A stretch of DNA of 64,000 nt, taken from positions 62,001-126,000 of the forward strand of contig JAFKFH010000016.1 of the NCBI GenBank assembly GCA_017307375.1. Reading direction: 5' to 3'. The DNA comes from Alphaproteobacteria bacterium. GTDB lineage: Bacteria; Pseudomonadota; Alphaproteobacteria; Ferrovibrionales; Ferrovibrionaceae. Position numbers and translations under genes: made by a program. Positions 25,517 through 34,118 of this stretch are shown here, one piece after another. The notes under the pieces were generated by a model. It saw only the letters and a program-made list of their open reading frames with translations. It was not told the DNA's origin and ran no database searches. The stretch's first letter is position 1. Every line of letters begins with the position of its first letter.

Positions 25517-27640
25517 TCAGTCGACCACGGCGCGGTTGCGGCCGCCGGTCTTGGCCTGGTAGAGCCGGCTGTCGGAGAGCTTGATCAGCGCGTCGAGCGC
25601 ACCGTCGGTGCCGGCCAGGTCGATCTCGCCCAGGCTTGCCGCCCCCAGCGAGATGGTGATGCCGAGCTGTGTGCCGTCGGCCAGCCGAATGCCGAGGTCG
25701 CCGATGCGCTGCCGCAGCCGTTCGCAGAATCCCCTGGCGCCCGCGCGGTCGGTATCGGGCAGGGTGAAGGCAAATTCTTCACCGCCCAGCCGGCCGAAGA
25801 TGTCGAATACCCGCTTTTCGCGCTGGCATATGCCGGCGAGTGCGCGCAGGACCTCGTCCCCGGCATCGTGGCCATGGGTGTCGTTGACCCGCTTGAAATG
25901 GTCGACGTCGAACATCACGACGCTGAGGGCGCGGCCGTAGCGCCGGGCCCGCCCGACCTCGTTATGCGACAATTCCAGGAAATGGCGGCGGTTCGAGGCA
26001 CCGGTCAACGAATCGGTGGTGGCGAGCAGCTTGAGCTCACGCTCGTCCAGCTTGCGCTGGGTGATGTCGGTGACGACGATGACCGCACCCTGCCAATTGC
26101 CGCTTTCGACGATCGGCGCGACGGTGGCCTCGACGACGATCCGGTCGCTGCCACGGCGCAGGAAAGCCAGTTCGCTGCGCACCGGCGCCAGCGCGGTGCG
26201 TGCGGCGGCGAACAGGTCGCGGACGTCGCCACCCTCGCCGCCCTCCAGCGGCTGGAAATCGGCTGCCAGCTTGGCCCAGGCCTTGCCGAGCAACTGGTCG
26301 GTCTTCCAGCCGAGGATCGAATCGACGGCGGGATTGATGAAGGAAATGCGGCCCTCGCCATCGACGCCCAGGATCGCTTCGGACGTGGCGTTCAGGATCT
26401 GCAGGGTCTGGCGGGTGAGATCGGCCAGTTCGCGGGTCCGCTCGGCGACGCGGATTTCGAGCTGGTCGCGGGCGCGGAGGATCGCCTGCTCGTGTTCCTG
26501 TCGTTCGGTCACGTCGCGCATGACGATGATGAACACGCGTTCCTCGCCGAAACGCACTTCGGAGACCGTCAGCTCGGCCGGGAAGCGGCTGCCGTCCTTG
26601 CGGCAGGCCTCGACCACCCGGGCATTGGCATCGACCCGGGCAAGCCCCAGGTCGCGATAGCGGCGGATGGTGTCGCGCCGGCTTTCGCCCGGCCGCGACA
26701 GCATCCATTTCATGACGTCGTGGCCGGTGAGCTCGCCGGCACTCCAGCCGAGCAGCCCTTCCGCCGCGGGATTTGCCGTCAGGATCTCGCCACCTTCGGC
26801 GACGGTCAGAATGCCGTCGGCGACCGCGTTCATCACCCCGCGCAGGCGTTGTTCGCGTTCGACCACCGACTGGGCAGCGCGCTTGCGCTCGCTCATGTCG
26901 CGGGCCTCAATCATGAAGTCTTCCTGGCCGTCGCCCAGCGAGACGACGGCGACCTCGACGTCGATCGAGCGGCCGTCCAGCGCCCGGAACTTGACCGGAA
27001 TCGGCTCCTTCTCGGCGGCAAGCATGGCCAGGCCGTCGGCCGTCAGCGCGGCATACTCGCCGTGCAGCAAGGTCTCGAAGCGCCGCCCAACGACCTCGTT
27101 CGGATGCAACGCCGCCAGAAGCTTGAGGCCGGCGGCGTTCATGTAGGTGATGGCATCGCCACGGCAGATGCAGGTGAAGTCCAGCGCCAGGTCGATCACG
27201 CGGCGGAAGCGCGCCTCGCTCCGGACCATCGCTTCGGCCGCGCGCAGGCGCGTCGTGACGTCGCGGGCCGTCAAGATCACGGCCGGGCCGGCAAAGCTGA
27301 ACGGGCGGACCGTCAATTCGACTTCGATCGACTGTCCTTCGATGCCGCGCAGGCAGACCGGCACGCTGGCGCATTCGTCCAGCACGGCCGAGAAGCCGTC
27401 GGCCGCAAGGTCGGTGTAAGGTGTGGCAAGGAAATCCGTGACCGCGCGGCCGACCAGATGGGTCTGCGGCGCACCGAGCAAGCGGGCGCCGCCACGGTTG
27501 ATGAAGACGACCCGCCCGTCCCGCACCACGCAGACCAGGTCGCCAAACAAGTCCAGAAATGCGGTCAATTCGCTTTGGTTTTCCACCAATCCGCGAAATA
27601 CGTCCGACGATAAGGCAACGGCCTGCTGCTTGGGCGCCAT
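25517..27640 (-). CDS. Multi-PAS diguanylate cyclase
   Basis: A cytoplasmic sensor of 707 residues without membrane segments. Four PAS-type domains are visible at about 25-130, 140-255, 262-385 and 410-530; three end in a TxRDxTxR- or DxTxRK-like turn and the second in ARDMSERKR. A coiled coil lies near 385-412 and a GGDEF domain at about 535-700. The active site is GGEEF (619-623), with metal Asp in FDVDHF, and an RxxD inhibitory site (RVFD, 610-613) at the canonical distance, so an active, product-inhibited cyclase is expected. It starts at ATG 27640, divergent from the TMEM43-family gene. Confidence 0.93.
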   Translation of the reverse strand: MAPKQQAVALSSDVFRGLVENQSELTAFLDLFGDLVCVVRDGRVVFINRGGARLLGAPQTHLVGRAVTDFLATPYTDLAADGFSAVLDECASVPVCLRGIEGQSIEVELTVRPFSFAGPAVILTARDVTTRLRAAEAMVRSEARFRRVIDLALDFTCICRGDAITYMNAAGLKLLAALHPNEVVGRRFETLLHGEYAALTADGLAMLAAEKEPIPVKFRALDGRSIDVEVAVVSLGDGQEDFMIEARDMSERKRAAQSVVEREQRLRGVMNAVADGILTVAEGGEILTANPAAEGLLGWSAGELTGHDVMKWMLSRPGESRRDTIRRYRDLGLARVDANARVVEACRKDGSRFPAELTVSEVRFGEERVFIIVMRDVTERQEHEQAILRARDQLEIRVAERTRELADLTRQTLQILNATSEAILGVDGEGRISFINPAVDSILGWKTDQLLGKAWAKLAADFQPLEGGEGGDVRDLFAAARTALAPVRSELAFLRRGSDRIVVEATVAPIVESGNWQGAVIVVTDITQRKLDERELKLLATTDSLTGASNRRHFLELSHNEVGRARRYGRALSVVMFDVDHFKRVNDTHGHDAGDEVLRALAGICQREKRVFDIFGRLGGEEFAFTLPDTDRAGARGFCERLRQRIGDLGIRLADGTQLGITISLGAASLGEIDLAGTDGALDALIKLSDSRLYQAKTGGRNRAVVD

Positions 27641-27784
27641 TTACGCCAGCCTGTCTCCCTGGTCTTCTTTCGACCTGTCCGCCGGCGCCGGTGCCGAGGT
27701 TGGACGATGATACCGTCAGGCCGGCCGCGCGTCACCTTACGAAATTACTGACGCGGAAGCCTTCATAGCACTGGTGTGCCGCCG

Positions 27785-27813
27785 TTGACACCTACGCCTT
27801 TTGGCGATTGTAT
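27785..27813 (+). promoter_or_regulatory. Candidate sigma-70 promoter of the TMEM43-family gene
   Basis: A perfect -35 TTGACA (27785-27790) is followed after 17 bp by a poor -10 (TTGTAT, 27808-27813). The leader would be about 25 nt. The rest of the 202-bp divergent region 27641-27842 shows no other clear signal. Confidence 0.45.
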
Positions 27814-27842
27814 CTTCCGCGGGGTGTTGAGGGCAGCTGCCT

Positions 27843-28985
27843 ATGAGTGACCAGTCCAACGGCGGGGGGGCCGGCATGCCGGATTCCGGCGGCGGCAATG
27901 ATATCGTCAACCTCGGCTGGGGCGAGCGTATCCGCGACAGTCTGGTCGCGCCGCTGATCGGTCTGGTGCTGTTCCTCGGTTCGATCGGCCTGCTGTTCTG
28001 GAACGAGGGGCGCGCGGTGGCGGCGTTTGCCGCGCTTGATCGAGGAGCCCGCATCGTCGTCGACGTCGCCGCCGATCGGGTCGATTCCGCCAACGAGGGC
28101 CGGCTGGTCCATCTGAGCGGGCGCGCGACTGCGCCGAACCCGCTGATCGACGACGCCACCGGGATCGGCGGCCCCGGCCTGTTGCGGCTCGAGCGCCGGG
28201 TCGAGATGTATCAGTGGCACGAGCACAAAAGCGACAAGCAGATCGAATACCGCAAGGAATGGTCGTCCTCGCCGCAGAATTCCGACTCGTTTCGCAATCG
28301 GCAGGGCCATGAAAACCCGCGCATGCCGTTGCGCGATGCCGCGCTGGTCAATGCCGGCGTCGCGCTCGGCGGCTTTGCCATCGACCCGCGCGTCACCGGC
28401 GAGGCCGAGCCGCTGGAGGACCTCCCCGTCGCGACGATGAAGCCCGCCAATGGTTTCAGGCCCGCCGGCGACGGCCTCTATCAGGGGCAGGATCCGGCCA
28501 ATCCCCGGGTCGGCGATCTGCGCGTAACCTATCGCGCGGTCAAGGCCGGCGACCTCTCGGTGGTCGCCGCCCAGCGCAATGGCCGGCTGCTGCCCTATCC
28601 GACGCCGGACGGACCCGCGATCGCCCTGGCTCAGACCGGGTTCTGGACCGCGCCCGAGATGTTCAAGACGGCGCGCGACCACGAGGTTGCCCTGACCTGG
28701 ATCCTCCGCCTGGTCGGCTGCGCGGTGATGTTCTTCGGCATTGTCCTCGTGTTCAAGCCGTTCTCCGCGCTGCTCGGCGGCATTCCGTTGCTCGGCGACC
28801 TGTTCGACGTCGGCGTCGGGCTGGTTGCCTTCGTCATCGCGCTGCCGTTGTCGCTGGCGGTGATCGGCTTTGCCTGGCTGTTCCACCGGCCGCTGCTGGC
28901 CGTCGGCATCTTCGCGGCGGGGGCGGGCATCGCCGCCGCCATCGTCTGGTGGCGGCGTCGGCGCGTCCTCGCGCCGGCCGCCTGA
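27843..28985 (+). CDS. TMEM43 family membrane protein
   Basis: A 380-residue protein of the TMEM43 family (human LUMA). It has one membrane segment near residues 35-55 (VAPLIGLVLFLGSIGLLFWNEG), a large non-membrane domain (about 56-285) and three to four C-terminal membrane segments (285-375). The family hallmark WNEGRAV follows the first segment. Bacterial members have no established function; envelope or stress roles have been suggested for the family. It stands alone with its own promoter and is followed by GC-rich hairpins. Confidence 0.85.
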   Translation: MSDQSNGGGAGMPDSGGGNDIVNLGWGERIRDSLVAPLIGLVLFLGSIGLLFWNEGRAVAAFAALDRGARIVVDVAADRVDSANEGRLVHLSGRATAPNPLIDDATGIGGPGLLRLERRVEMYQWHEHKSDKQIEYRKEWSSSPQNSDSFRNRQGHENPRMPLRDAALVNAGVALGGFAIDPRVTGEAEPLEDLPVATMKPANGFRPAGDGLYQGQDPANPRVGDLRVTYRAVKAGDLSVVAAQRNGRLLPYPTPDGPAIALAQTGFWTAPEMFKTARDHEVALTWILRLVGCAVMFFGIVLVFKPFSALLGGIPLLGDLFDVGVGLVAFVIALPLSLAVIGFAWLFHRPLLAVGIFAAGAGIAAAIVWWRRRRVLAPAA

Positions 28986-28990
28986 ACCGG

Positions 28991-29038
28991 CCGGACCCGC
29001 CCGGTGGCCGGCCGGCGGGTCCGGTTCCCCTGAACCGG
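28991..29038 (+). terminator. GC-rich hairpins after the TMEM43-family gene
   Basis: An 11-bp perfect stem (ccggacccgcc / ggcgggtccgg, 28991-29024) overlaps a second stem (ccggtt / aaccgg, 29021-29038). The two share ccgg and would be mutually exclusive. An A-run, not a T-run, follows, so termination is uncertain. An attenuator-like choice before the next gene is possible. Confidence 0.45.
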
Positions 29039-29054
29039 CCAGATAAAAAAACGG

Positions 29055-29417
29055 ATGCTGGATATGCTGAAGAAGTTGCTGCCTCTCGCTGTTGCCGCCG
29101 CCCTGTTCGTGCCCGCCCTGGCGCAGGCCTTCGAAGGCGCATACGGCCTGGCCGGCAAGGATGCGGACGGCTCGTCCTACACCGGCACGGTCGAGGTGCT
29201 GAAGAGCGGCGCGGGTTACCAGATCAAGTGGACCATCGACGGGTCGAACAACTTCGGCGCCGGCATGGTCGAAGGCGACGCGCTTTGGGTCGGCTATGTC
29301 GACGACGGCAAGTCGGGCGTCACCAAGATGACCAAGGATGCCTCGGGCAACCTGAAGGGGCCCTGGTATCGCCGTGGCGGCAACGGCCTGGGCGAGGAGA
29401 CCTGGACCAAGAAGTAA
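29055..29417 (+). CDS. Small secreted protein of unknown function
   Basis: A 120-residue precursor with a clear signal peptide (MLKKLLPLAVAAALFVPALAQA), giving a mature protein of about 95 residues. The mature part is Gly-rich and beta-like: GAYGLAGKDADGSSYTGTVE, YQIKWTIDGSNNFGAGM, GYVDDGKSGV, and a basic end (ETWTKK). There are no cysteines. I do not recognise the family. ATG 29055 or 29064 could be the start; neither has a strong ribosome site. A strong hairpin follows the stop. Confidence 0.75.
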   Translation: MLDMLKKLLPLAVAAALFVPALAQAFEGAYGLAGKDADGSSYTGTVEVLKSGAGYQIKWTIDGSNNFGAGMVEGDALWVGYVDDGKSGVTKMTKDASGNLKGPWYRRGGNGLGEETWTKK

Positions 29418-29426
29418 CGCTGGTTA

Positions 29427-29460
29427 CCGCTACCCGGGGAGCCGAGGCCCCGGGTAGCGG
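29427..29460 (+). terminator. Strong hairpin after the small secreted-protein gene
   Basis: A perfect 13-bp stem (ccgctacccgggg / ccccgggtagcgg) with an 8-nt loop starts 9 bp after the stop codon. No T-run follows, so it may act mainly as an mRNA 3'-end stabiliser or a weak terminator ahead of gap. Confidence 0.55.
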
Positions 29461-29513
29461 CCGATCACTGGATTTCCGGCGGTTTCGCCCCCGAATGGCC
29501 ACATTCCCGCCGC

Positions 29514-29542
29514 TTGCGTTCGCGGCCCCTTGCCATTAGAAC
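29514..29542 (+). promoter_or_regulatory. Candidate sigma-70 promoter of gap-pgk
   Basis: TTGCGT (29514-29519), a 17-bp spacer and TAGAAC (29537-29542) give a moderate match and a leader of about 67 nt before the gap start. Confidence 0.5.
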
Positions 29543-29615
29543 CCAGGCCGATCCTGCAATATCACTGACGCTCCGGCGCACCAGACGGCCGGGCGCACGC
29601 CTCGGAGGAAGTTCA

Positions 29616-30623
29616 ATGGCAGTTCGCGTCGCCATCAACGGTTTCGGCCGCATCGGCCGCAATGTCCTGCGTGCCATCATCGAAGCCAAGCGCACCGATA
29701 TCGACGTCGTCGGCATCAACGACCTTGGCCCGGTCGAGACCAACGCCCATCTGTTCCGCTACGATTCGGTCCACGGCACCTTCGCCGGCGACGTCCAGGT
29801 CGACGGCGACAAGATCAATGTCGGCACCGGCTGGATCAAGGTGACGGCCGAGCGTGATCCGGCCAAGCTGCCGTGGAAGGACCTCGGCGTCGACATCGCG
29901 ATGGAATGCACCGGCATCTTCACCGACCGCGACAAGGCCGCCCTGCATCTCGAGGCCGGTGCCAAGCGCGTGCTGGTCTCGGCGCCTGCCAACAATGCCG
30001 ACCTGACCGTCGTCTACGGCGTCAACCACGACAAGCTGGCGCCCGAGCACAAGGTCGTCTCGAACGCCTCCTGCACCACCAACTGCCTCGCCCCCGTCGC
30101 CGCTGTGCTCCACAAGGCGATCGGCATCGAGCACGGTTTCATGACCACCGTGCACTCCTACACCGGCGACCAGCCGGTGCTCGACACCATGCACAAGGAT
30201 TTGTACCGCGCCCGTGCCGCGGCGCTGTCGATGATCCCGACCACCACCGGCGCGGCCAAGGCCGTCGGTCTCGTGCTGCCCGAACTCAAGGGCAAGCTCG
30301 ACGGCACCGCCATCCGCGTGCCGACCCCGAACGTCTCGCTGATCGACCTGACCTTCGTCGCCAGCCGTGCGACGTCGGCCGAGGAAATCAACAACGCGAT
30401 CATCGCCGCCGCCAATGGCCCGCTGAAGGGCGTGCTGGCCACCAATGCAGTGCCGCTGGTCTCGACCGACTTCAACCACAACCCGGCATCGTCGACCTTC
30501 GACCTGAAGCAGACCCAGGTCATCGGCGGCACCTTCGTGCGCGTGCTGTCGTGGTACGACAACGAGTGGGGCTTCTCCAACCGCATGGGCGACACCGCCG
30601 TCGCCATGGCGAAGCTCGGCTGA
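29616..30623 (+). CDS. gap: Glyceraldehyde-3-phosphate dehydrogenase, type I
   Basis: Converts glyceraldehyde 3-phosphate, NAD(P)+ and phosphate to 1,3-bisphosphoglycerate. The 335-residue product has the Rossmann start [10 protein letters not shown] (7-16), catalytic Cys153 in [12 protein letters not shown], and the C-terminal [15 protein letters not shown] 29616 follows a ggaggaa site; the frame is open further upstream, but that part is not family-like. pgk starts 9 bp downstream, so the two consecutive glycolytic/Calvin-type steps share one transcript. Confidence 0.98.
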   Translation: MAVRVAINGFGRIGRNVLRAIIEAKRTDIDVVGINDLGPVETNAHLFRYDSVHGTFAGDVQVDGDKINVGTGWIKVTAERDPAKLPWKDLGVDIAMECTGIFTDRDKAALHLEAGAKRVLVSAPANNADLTVVYGVNHDKLAPEHKVVSNASCTTNCLAPVAAVLHKAIGIEHGFMTTVHSYTGDQPVLDTMHKDLYRARAAALSMIPTTTGAAKAVGLVLPELKGKLDGTAIRVPTPNVSLIDLTFVASRATSAEEINNAIIAAANGPLKGVLATNAVPLVSTDFNHNPASSTFDLKQTQVIGGTFVRVLSWYDNEWGFSNRMGDTAVAMAKLG

Positions 30624-30632
30624 GGCCAGAAA

Positions 30633-31826
30633 ATGACCGGCTTCAGGACGCTCGACGATCTCGTCGTCAAGGACCAGCGCGTGCTGGTCCGGGTCGACCT
30701 CAACGTGCCGATGCGCGACGGTCGGGTGACCGACGACCTGCGCATCAGCCGCATCCTGCCGACCCTGCACGAACTGTCGCGCAAGGGGGCCAGGGTCGTG
30801 GTGCTGTCGCACTTCGACCGGCCGGGCGGCAAGGTCGTCCCCGAGATGTCGCTGAAGCCGGTCGCCTCGGTCCTGTCGACCGCGCTGGGCCTGCCCGTCG
30901 CCTTCGCCGACGACTGCATCGGCGAGGCGGCGCAGGCAGTGATCGGCCGGCTGAAGCCGGGCGGCATCGCGCTGCTCGAGAATACCCGCTTCCACAAGGG
31001 CGAGGAGAAGAACGACGCCGAACTGGCCCGGGAAATGGCCAAGCTCGGCGATCTCTACGTCAACGACGCCTTCTCCTGCGCCCATCGTGCCCATGTCTCG
31101 ACCGAGGCGCTCGCCCGCCTGTTGCCGCATGCGGCCGGCCGCAACATGGAGACCGAGCTGACCCACCTCGCCGCCGCGCTGGAAAACCCGGAGCGGCCGG
31201 TGGCGGCCCTGGTCGGCGGCGCCAAGGTTTCGACCAAGATCGAATTGCTGGGCAACCTGCTCAACCGCGTCGACAAGCTGATCATCGGCGGCGGCATGGC
31301 CAACACCTTCCTTTACGCCAAGGGCCATGAGATCGGCTCGAGCCTGGTCGAGAAGGACCTGGTCGACATCGCCCGCGACATCCTGGTCAAGTCGGCGACC
31401 GGCCGCTGCCAGGTGGTGCTGCCTGACGACGTGGTGGTCGCGCGCGAGTTCCGCGCCGGCGCCGCCTCCAAGGTCGTGCCTTGTGACCGGGTGCAGCCTG
31501 ACCAGATGATCCTCGATGTCGGTCCGGTGGCGGCCGCCAAGCTCGGCACGCTGCTTTCCGAATGCCGCACGCTGGTCTGGAACGGCCCGCTCGGCGCCTT
31601 CGAAACGCCGCCCTTCGATGCCGGCACCGTTACGGTGGCCCGCACCGCCGCGGCGCTGACCGCTGCCGGCCGCCTGCTCTCGGTCGCCGGTGGCGGCGAC
31701 ACGGTGGCGGCGCTGCGTCATGCCGGCGTGGCCGAGGAATTCTCCTACGTCTCGACCGCCGGCGGCGCCTTCCTCGAATGGCTCGAGGGCAAGGCCCTGC
31801 CCGGGGTCGAGGCGCTCAAGCAGTAA
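30633..31826 (+). CDS. pgk: Phosphoglycerate kinase
   Basis: Transfers phosphate between 1,3-bisphosphoglycerate and ADP. At 397 residues it has normal length. Diagnostic segments are [14 protein letters not shown] near residue 18, [13 protein letters not shown], and the nucleotide-binding [13 protein letters not shown] near the C-terminus. It forms a two-gene operon with gap and is closed by a textbook terminator. Confidence 0.98.
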   Translation: MTGFRTLDDLVVKDQRVLVRVDLNVPMRDGRVTDDLRISRILPTLHELSRKGARVVVLSHFDRPGGKVVPEMSLKPVASVLSTALGLPVAFADDCIGEAAQAVIGRLKPGGIALLENTRFHKGEEKNDAELAREMAKLGDLYVNDAFSCAHRAHVSTEALARLLPHAAGRNMETELTHLAAALENPERPVAALVGGAKVSTKIELLGNLLNRVDKLIIGGGMANTFLYAKGHEIGSSLVEKDLVDIARDILVKSATGRCQVVLPDDVVVAREFRAGAASKVVPCDRVQPDQMILDVGPVAAAKLGTLLSECRTLVWNGPLGAFETPPFDAGTVTVARTAAALTAAGRLLSVAGGGDTVAALRHAGVAEEFSYVSTAGGAFLEWLEGKALPGVEALKQ

Positions 31827-31832
31827 CGTCGG

Positions 31833-31862
31833 AATGGCCTCCCCCCGGGAGGCCATTTTTTT
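31833..31862 (+). terminator. Rho-independent terminator after pgk
   Basis: An 11-bp perfect stem (aatggcctccc / gggaggccatt) with a 3-nt loop ends in a run of seven T. It starts 6 bp after the pgk stop. The convergent EamA gene ends inside the T-run. Confidence 0.95.
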
Positions 31863-32748
31863 AGTGCGGGTTCAGGATCATGGCGATGCCGATCGCCAGC
31901 AGCGCGATGCCCAGGATTTCGCGCCCCTTCGGTTTCTCGCCGAACCAGAAGAACGAGAAGGCGAAGGTGAAGATCAGCTCGACCAGGCCCAATGTCCGGA
32001 CATAGGCCACGGCCTGCAGGGTCATCGCGGTGAACCAGCCGATCGAGCCGGCGGCCGAGGCGAAGCCAGCCAGCAGCGCCGGCCGCCACACGCCGCCGAT
32101 CAGCCTGAACTGCCGGCGCTCGCGCCAGGCCAGATAAGCGCCCATCAGCAGGGTTTGCAGCACCGTCGCCCAGCCCAGCGTCCAGGCCGCCGCCACCCAG
32201 GCATCGTCCAGGCCGAGCGACAATGCGGCGACACGGAAGCCCACCGCCGACAGCGCGAAGCAGGCGCCCGATGCCAGGCCGGTAACGGCGGTGCGGCCAT
32301 CGATGCCGGCGCCCCCGCCCTTCAGCACGATCGCGACGACGCCTGCGGTGGCGATGACGATCGCCCCCATCGCCCACAGGCTTGGCCGGTCCCCGAGAAA
32401 CAGCAGGCCGAACAGGGCGGCCTGGACGATCTCGGTCTTCGACAAGGCGACGCCGACGGGAAAGTTGCGCCGGCCCAGCGCCGCCAGCAGCAGCGCCGTT
32501 GCCAGAATCTGCGCGATGGCGGCGATGACGACCCAGAGCATGTAGCCCGGCGTCATTGCCGGGATGTCGGCACCCTTGACCGCGATCAGCGCGGCCGCCC
32601 AGGCCAGCGCGAAGGGCATGCCGAACAGGAAACGGACGAAGGCCGAGGCATTGACGCTGAGCTTGCCCGCCAGCCGCTTCTGCAGGGCGGTGCGCAGGGC
32701 CTGGGCAAAGGCGGCGGCGAGGGTCAGGGGGATCCAGGCATCGATCAT
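31861..32748 (-). CDS. EamA/DMT family transporter
   Basis: A 295-residue inner-membrane protein with about ten hydrophobic segments arranged as two EamA halves (repeat boundary near residue 145). Such carriers export metabolites or amino acids; the substrate is unknown here. It is divergent from a LysR-type gene with a LysR-box between them, the usual arrangement for a regulator and its target exporter. Confidence 0.88.
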   Translation of the reverse strand: MIDAWIPLTLAAAFAQALRTALQKRLAGKLSVNASAFVRFLFGMPFALAWAAALIAVKGADIPAMTPGYMLWVVIAAIAQILATALLLAALGRRNFPVGVALSKTEIVQAALFGLLFLGDRPSLWAMGAIVIATAGVVAIVLKGGGAGIDGRTAVTGLASGACFALSAVGFRVAALSLGLDDAWVAAAWTLGWATVLQTLLMGAYLAWRERRQFRLIGGVWRPALLAGFASAAGSIGWFTAMTLQAVAYVRTLGLVELIFTFAFSFFWFGEKPKGREILGIALLAIGIAMILNPH

Positions 32749-32809
32749 GGTGCCGCGACCCTAGTCCATCACGGCCCAGGCCGGCCAATCGGTAGTCGTG
32801 AACCCGCCT

Positions 32810-32824
32810 ATAACGCGGACTTAT
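32810..32824. promoter_or_regulatory. LysR-type operator between the EamA and LysR genes
   Basis: ATAA-cgcggac-TTAT is a perfect 4-bp-arm dyad and contains the T-N11-A spacing typical of LysR-type recognition. It lies 61 bp before the EamA start and 67 bp before the LysR start. Confidence 0.55.
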
Positions 32825-32891
32825 GCGCGACTTATCCCCGTCTGCGATTTCCCCGTCGCGTCGTGGCCCTGGCCGGGGCTAAAGTCTGCCC

Positions 32892-33791
32892 ATGCTGCCG
32901 CCGCTTGCCTCGCTCCGCGCCTTTGCCGCTGTCGCCCGCAGCGGCAGCGTCACCCGCGCCGCCGCCGATCTCGGGTTGAGCCAACCGGCGATCAGCCAGC
33001 ACCTGCGCCAGCTCGAAGCCTTTCTCGACCTGCCGCTGGTCAGCCGCAATGGCGGCCGGCTGGCGCTGACCGAGGCGGGCCGCGATTACGGCCAATCGCT
33101 GGCGCGGGCCTTCGCCGAGATGGAAAGCGCCACGGCGCGCTGCCTTGCCGCCCGCGAGTTCGGGGTGATCACCCTGTCGCTGGTGCCGACGCTCGCCACC
33201 CGCTGGCTGATCCCGCGCCTGGCGACGTTCCACGAACAGTTTCCGGATATCGAGGTGCGCCTGGCCACCGCAACGCGCGACGCGGTGCTGGACCAGCCCG
33301 GCATCGACCTTGCCATCCAGACCGGCGCCTCGGCCGATGACTGGCCGGGCTGCGACGCGACCTTCCTGATGGCCGATGCCTGCTTTCCGGTGATGAGTGC
33401 CGGGCTCGTCGCGGCGCGGCCCGTGGTCAAGGCCGCCGATCTCGCCGGCCATGTCTGGCTCGAGGTCAAGGCATCGTCGCGGGCCGGCGACTGGTCGCGC
33501 TGGCTCGATGCCGCCGGCGTCACCGGCCTGCGGCCGAAACGCCGGCTGGGCTTCGACAATTCGACCCAGGCGCTGGCGGCGGCAAGGGCGGGCCTGGGGG
33601 TCGCGCTGGCCCATCGCCCGTTCGTGCTGGATGACCTGAAGGAAGGCGGCCTGGTCGCGCCGCTCGAGCTCAGCGTGCCGGAGCCCCATGCCTATTGGCT
33701 GGTGCGGCGGGCCGAGGTGCGGCCGAGCGCGAAGCTCGCCCGCTTCTGCAACTGGCTGACCGCGCTGGCGGCAACCGAAGCGGTACGCTGA
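32892..33791 (+). CDS. LysR family transcriptional regulator (GcvA-like)
   Basis: A 299-residue regulator. The winged helix-turn-helix is in residues 1-60 (SLRAFAAVARSGSVTRAAAD, LSQPAISQHLRQLE), and the PBP2-type effector domain runs from about 90 to 290. The N-terminal wording resembles the GcvA/AmpR group. It is divergent from the EamA transporter gene, its likely target. Effector unknown. Confidence 0.92.
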   Translation: MLPPLASLRAFAAVARSGSVTRAAADLGLSQPAISQHLRQLEAFLDLPLVSRNGGRLALTEAGRDYGQSLARAFAEMESATARCLAAREFGVITLSLVPTLATRWLIPRLATFHEQFPDIEVRLATATRDAVLDQPGIDLAIQTGASADDWPGCDATFLMADACFPVMSAGLVAARPVVKAADLAGHVWLEVKASSRAGDWSRWLDAAGVTGLRPKRRLGFDNSTQALAAARAGLGVALAHRPFVLDDLKEGGLVAPLELSVPEPHAYWLVRRAEVRPSAKLARFCNWLTALAATEAVR

Positions 33792-33795
33792 CGCG

Positions 33796-33823
33796 TAAAA
33801 ACAAACCCCGCCGAGGGGCGGGG
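33796..33823 (-). terminator. Rho-independent terminator for rpmJ
   Basis: On the minus strand a perfect 7-bp stem (ccccgcc-cctc-ggcgggg) is followed by tttgttttta. It lies between the convergent LysR and rpmJ genes, about 70 nt beyond the rpmJ stop. Confidence 0.85.
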
Positions 33824-33841
33824 CCAACAATCACCAAACAT

Positions 33842-33889
33842 TCCGGTCCTGGTTGCCGGGGTTCGCGATCGAACCCCGGAACGACCGGA
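33842..33889 (-). other. Long stem-loop in the rpmJ 3' region
   Basis: A perfect 10-bp dyad (ccggggttcg-cgat-cgaaccccgg, 33856-33879) is enclosed by a second pair tccggtc/gaccgga (33842-33848, 33883-33889). It begins 6 nt after the rpmJ stop and precedes the terminator at 33796-33823. It could be a stability element or a small RNA; the sequence alone does not decide. Confidence 0.5.
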
Positions 33890-33894
33890 CGGCT

Positions 33895-34020
33895 TCAGCC
33901 CTGGCGGGCCTTGAAGCGCGGGTTGGTCTTGTTGATCACGTAGATCCGGCCCTTGCGGCGGATCACGCGGCAATCGCGATGGCGGGTCTTCGCCGACTTG
34001 AGCGAGTTGATGACCTTCAT
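33895..34020 (-). CDS. rpmJ: 50S ribosomal protein L36
   Basis: A 41-residue protein beginning [19 protein letters not shown] and ending NPRFKARQG, the standard alphaproteobacterial L36 of the cysteine-poor (non-zinc) type with one Cys. It binds 23S rRNA in the large subunit. It is transcribed alone on the minus strand and has its own terminator. Confidence 0.96.
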   Translation of the reverse strand: MKVINSLKSAKTRHRDCRVIRRKGRIYVINKTNPRFKARQG

Positions 34021-34118
34021 GACCTAGATTCCTTCAGCTGCCGCCACAAGCGGCGTAAATCGGCGCGGAACCTAGTCGGACCGGCCCGCGGAGTCAACCC
34101 CGGAAGGGCTTGGCCGCC

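Noticed and set aside
25451-27613. Plus-strand open frame of 720 codons opposite the PAS-GGDEF gene
   Set aside because: Antisense shadow with no motif; the minus strand carries intact PAS and GGDEF signatures.
29613-31856. Minus-strand open frame of 747 codons opposite gap and pgk
   Set aside because: Antisense shadow over two unmistakable glycolytic genes.
33856-33879. tRNA-like T-arm (ttcgatc inside a hairpin) near rpmJ
   Set aside because: The dyad runs through the putative loop and there are no acceptor, D or anticodon arms; not a tRNA.
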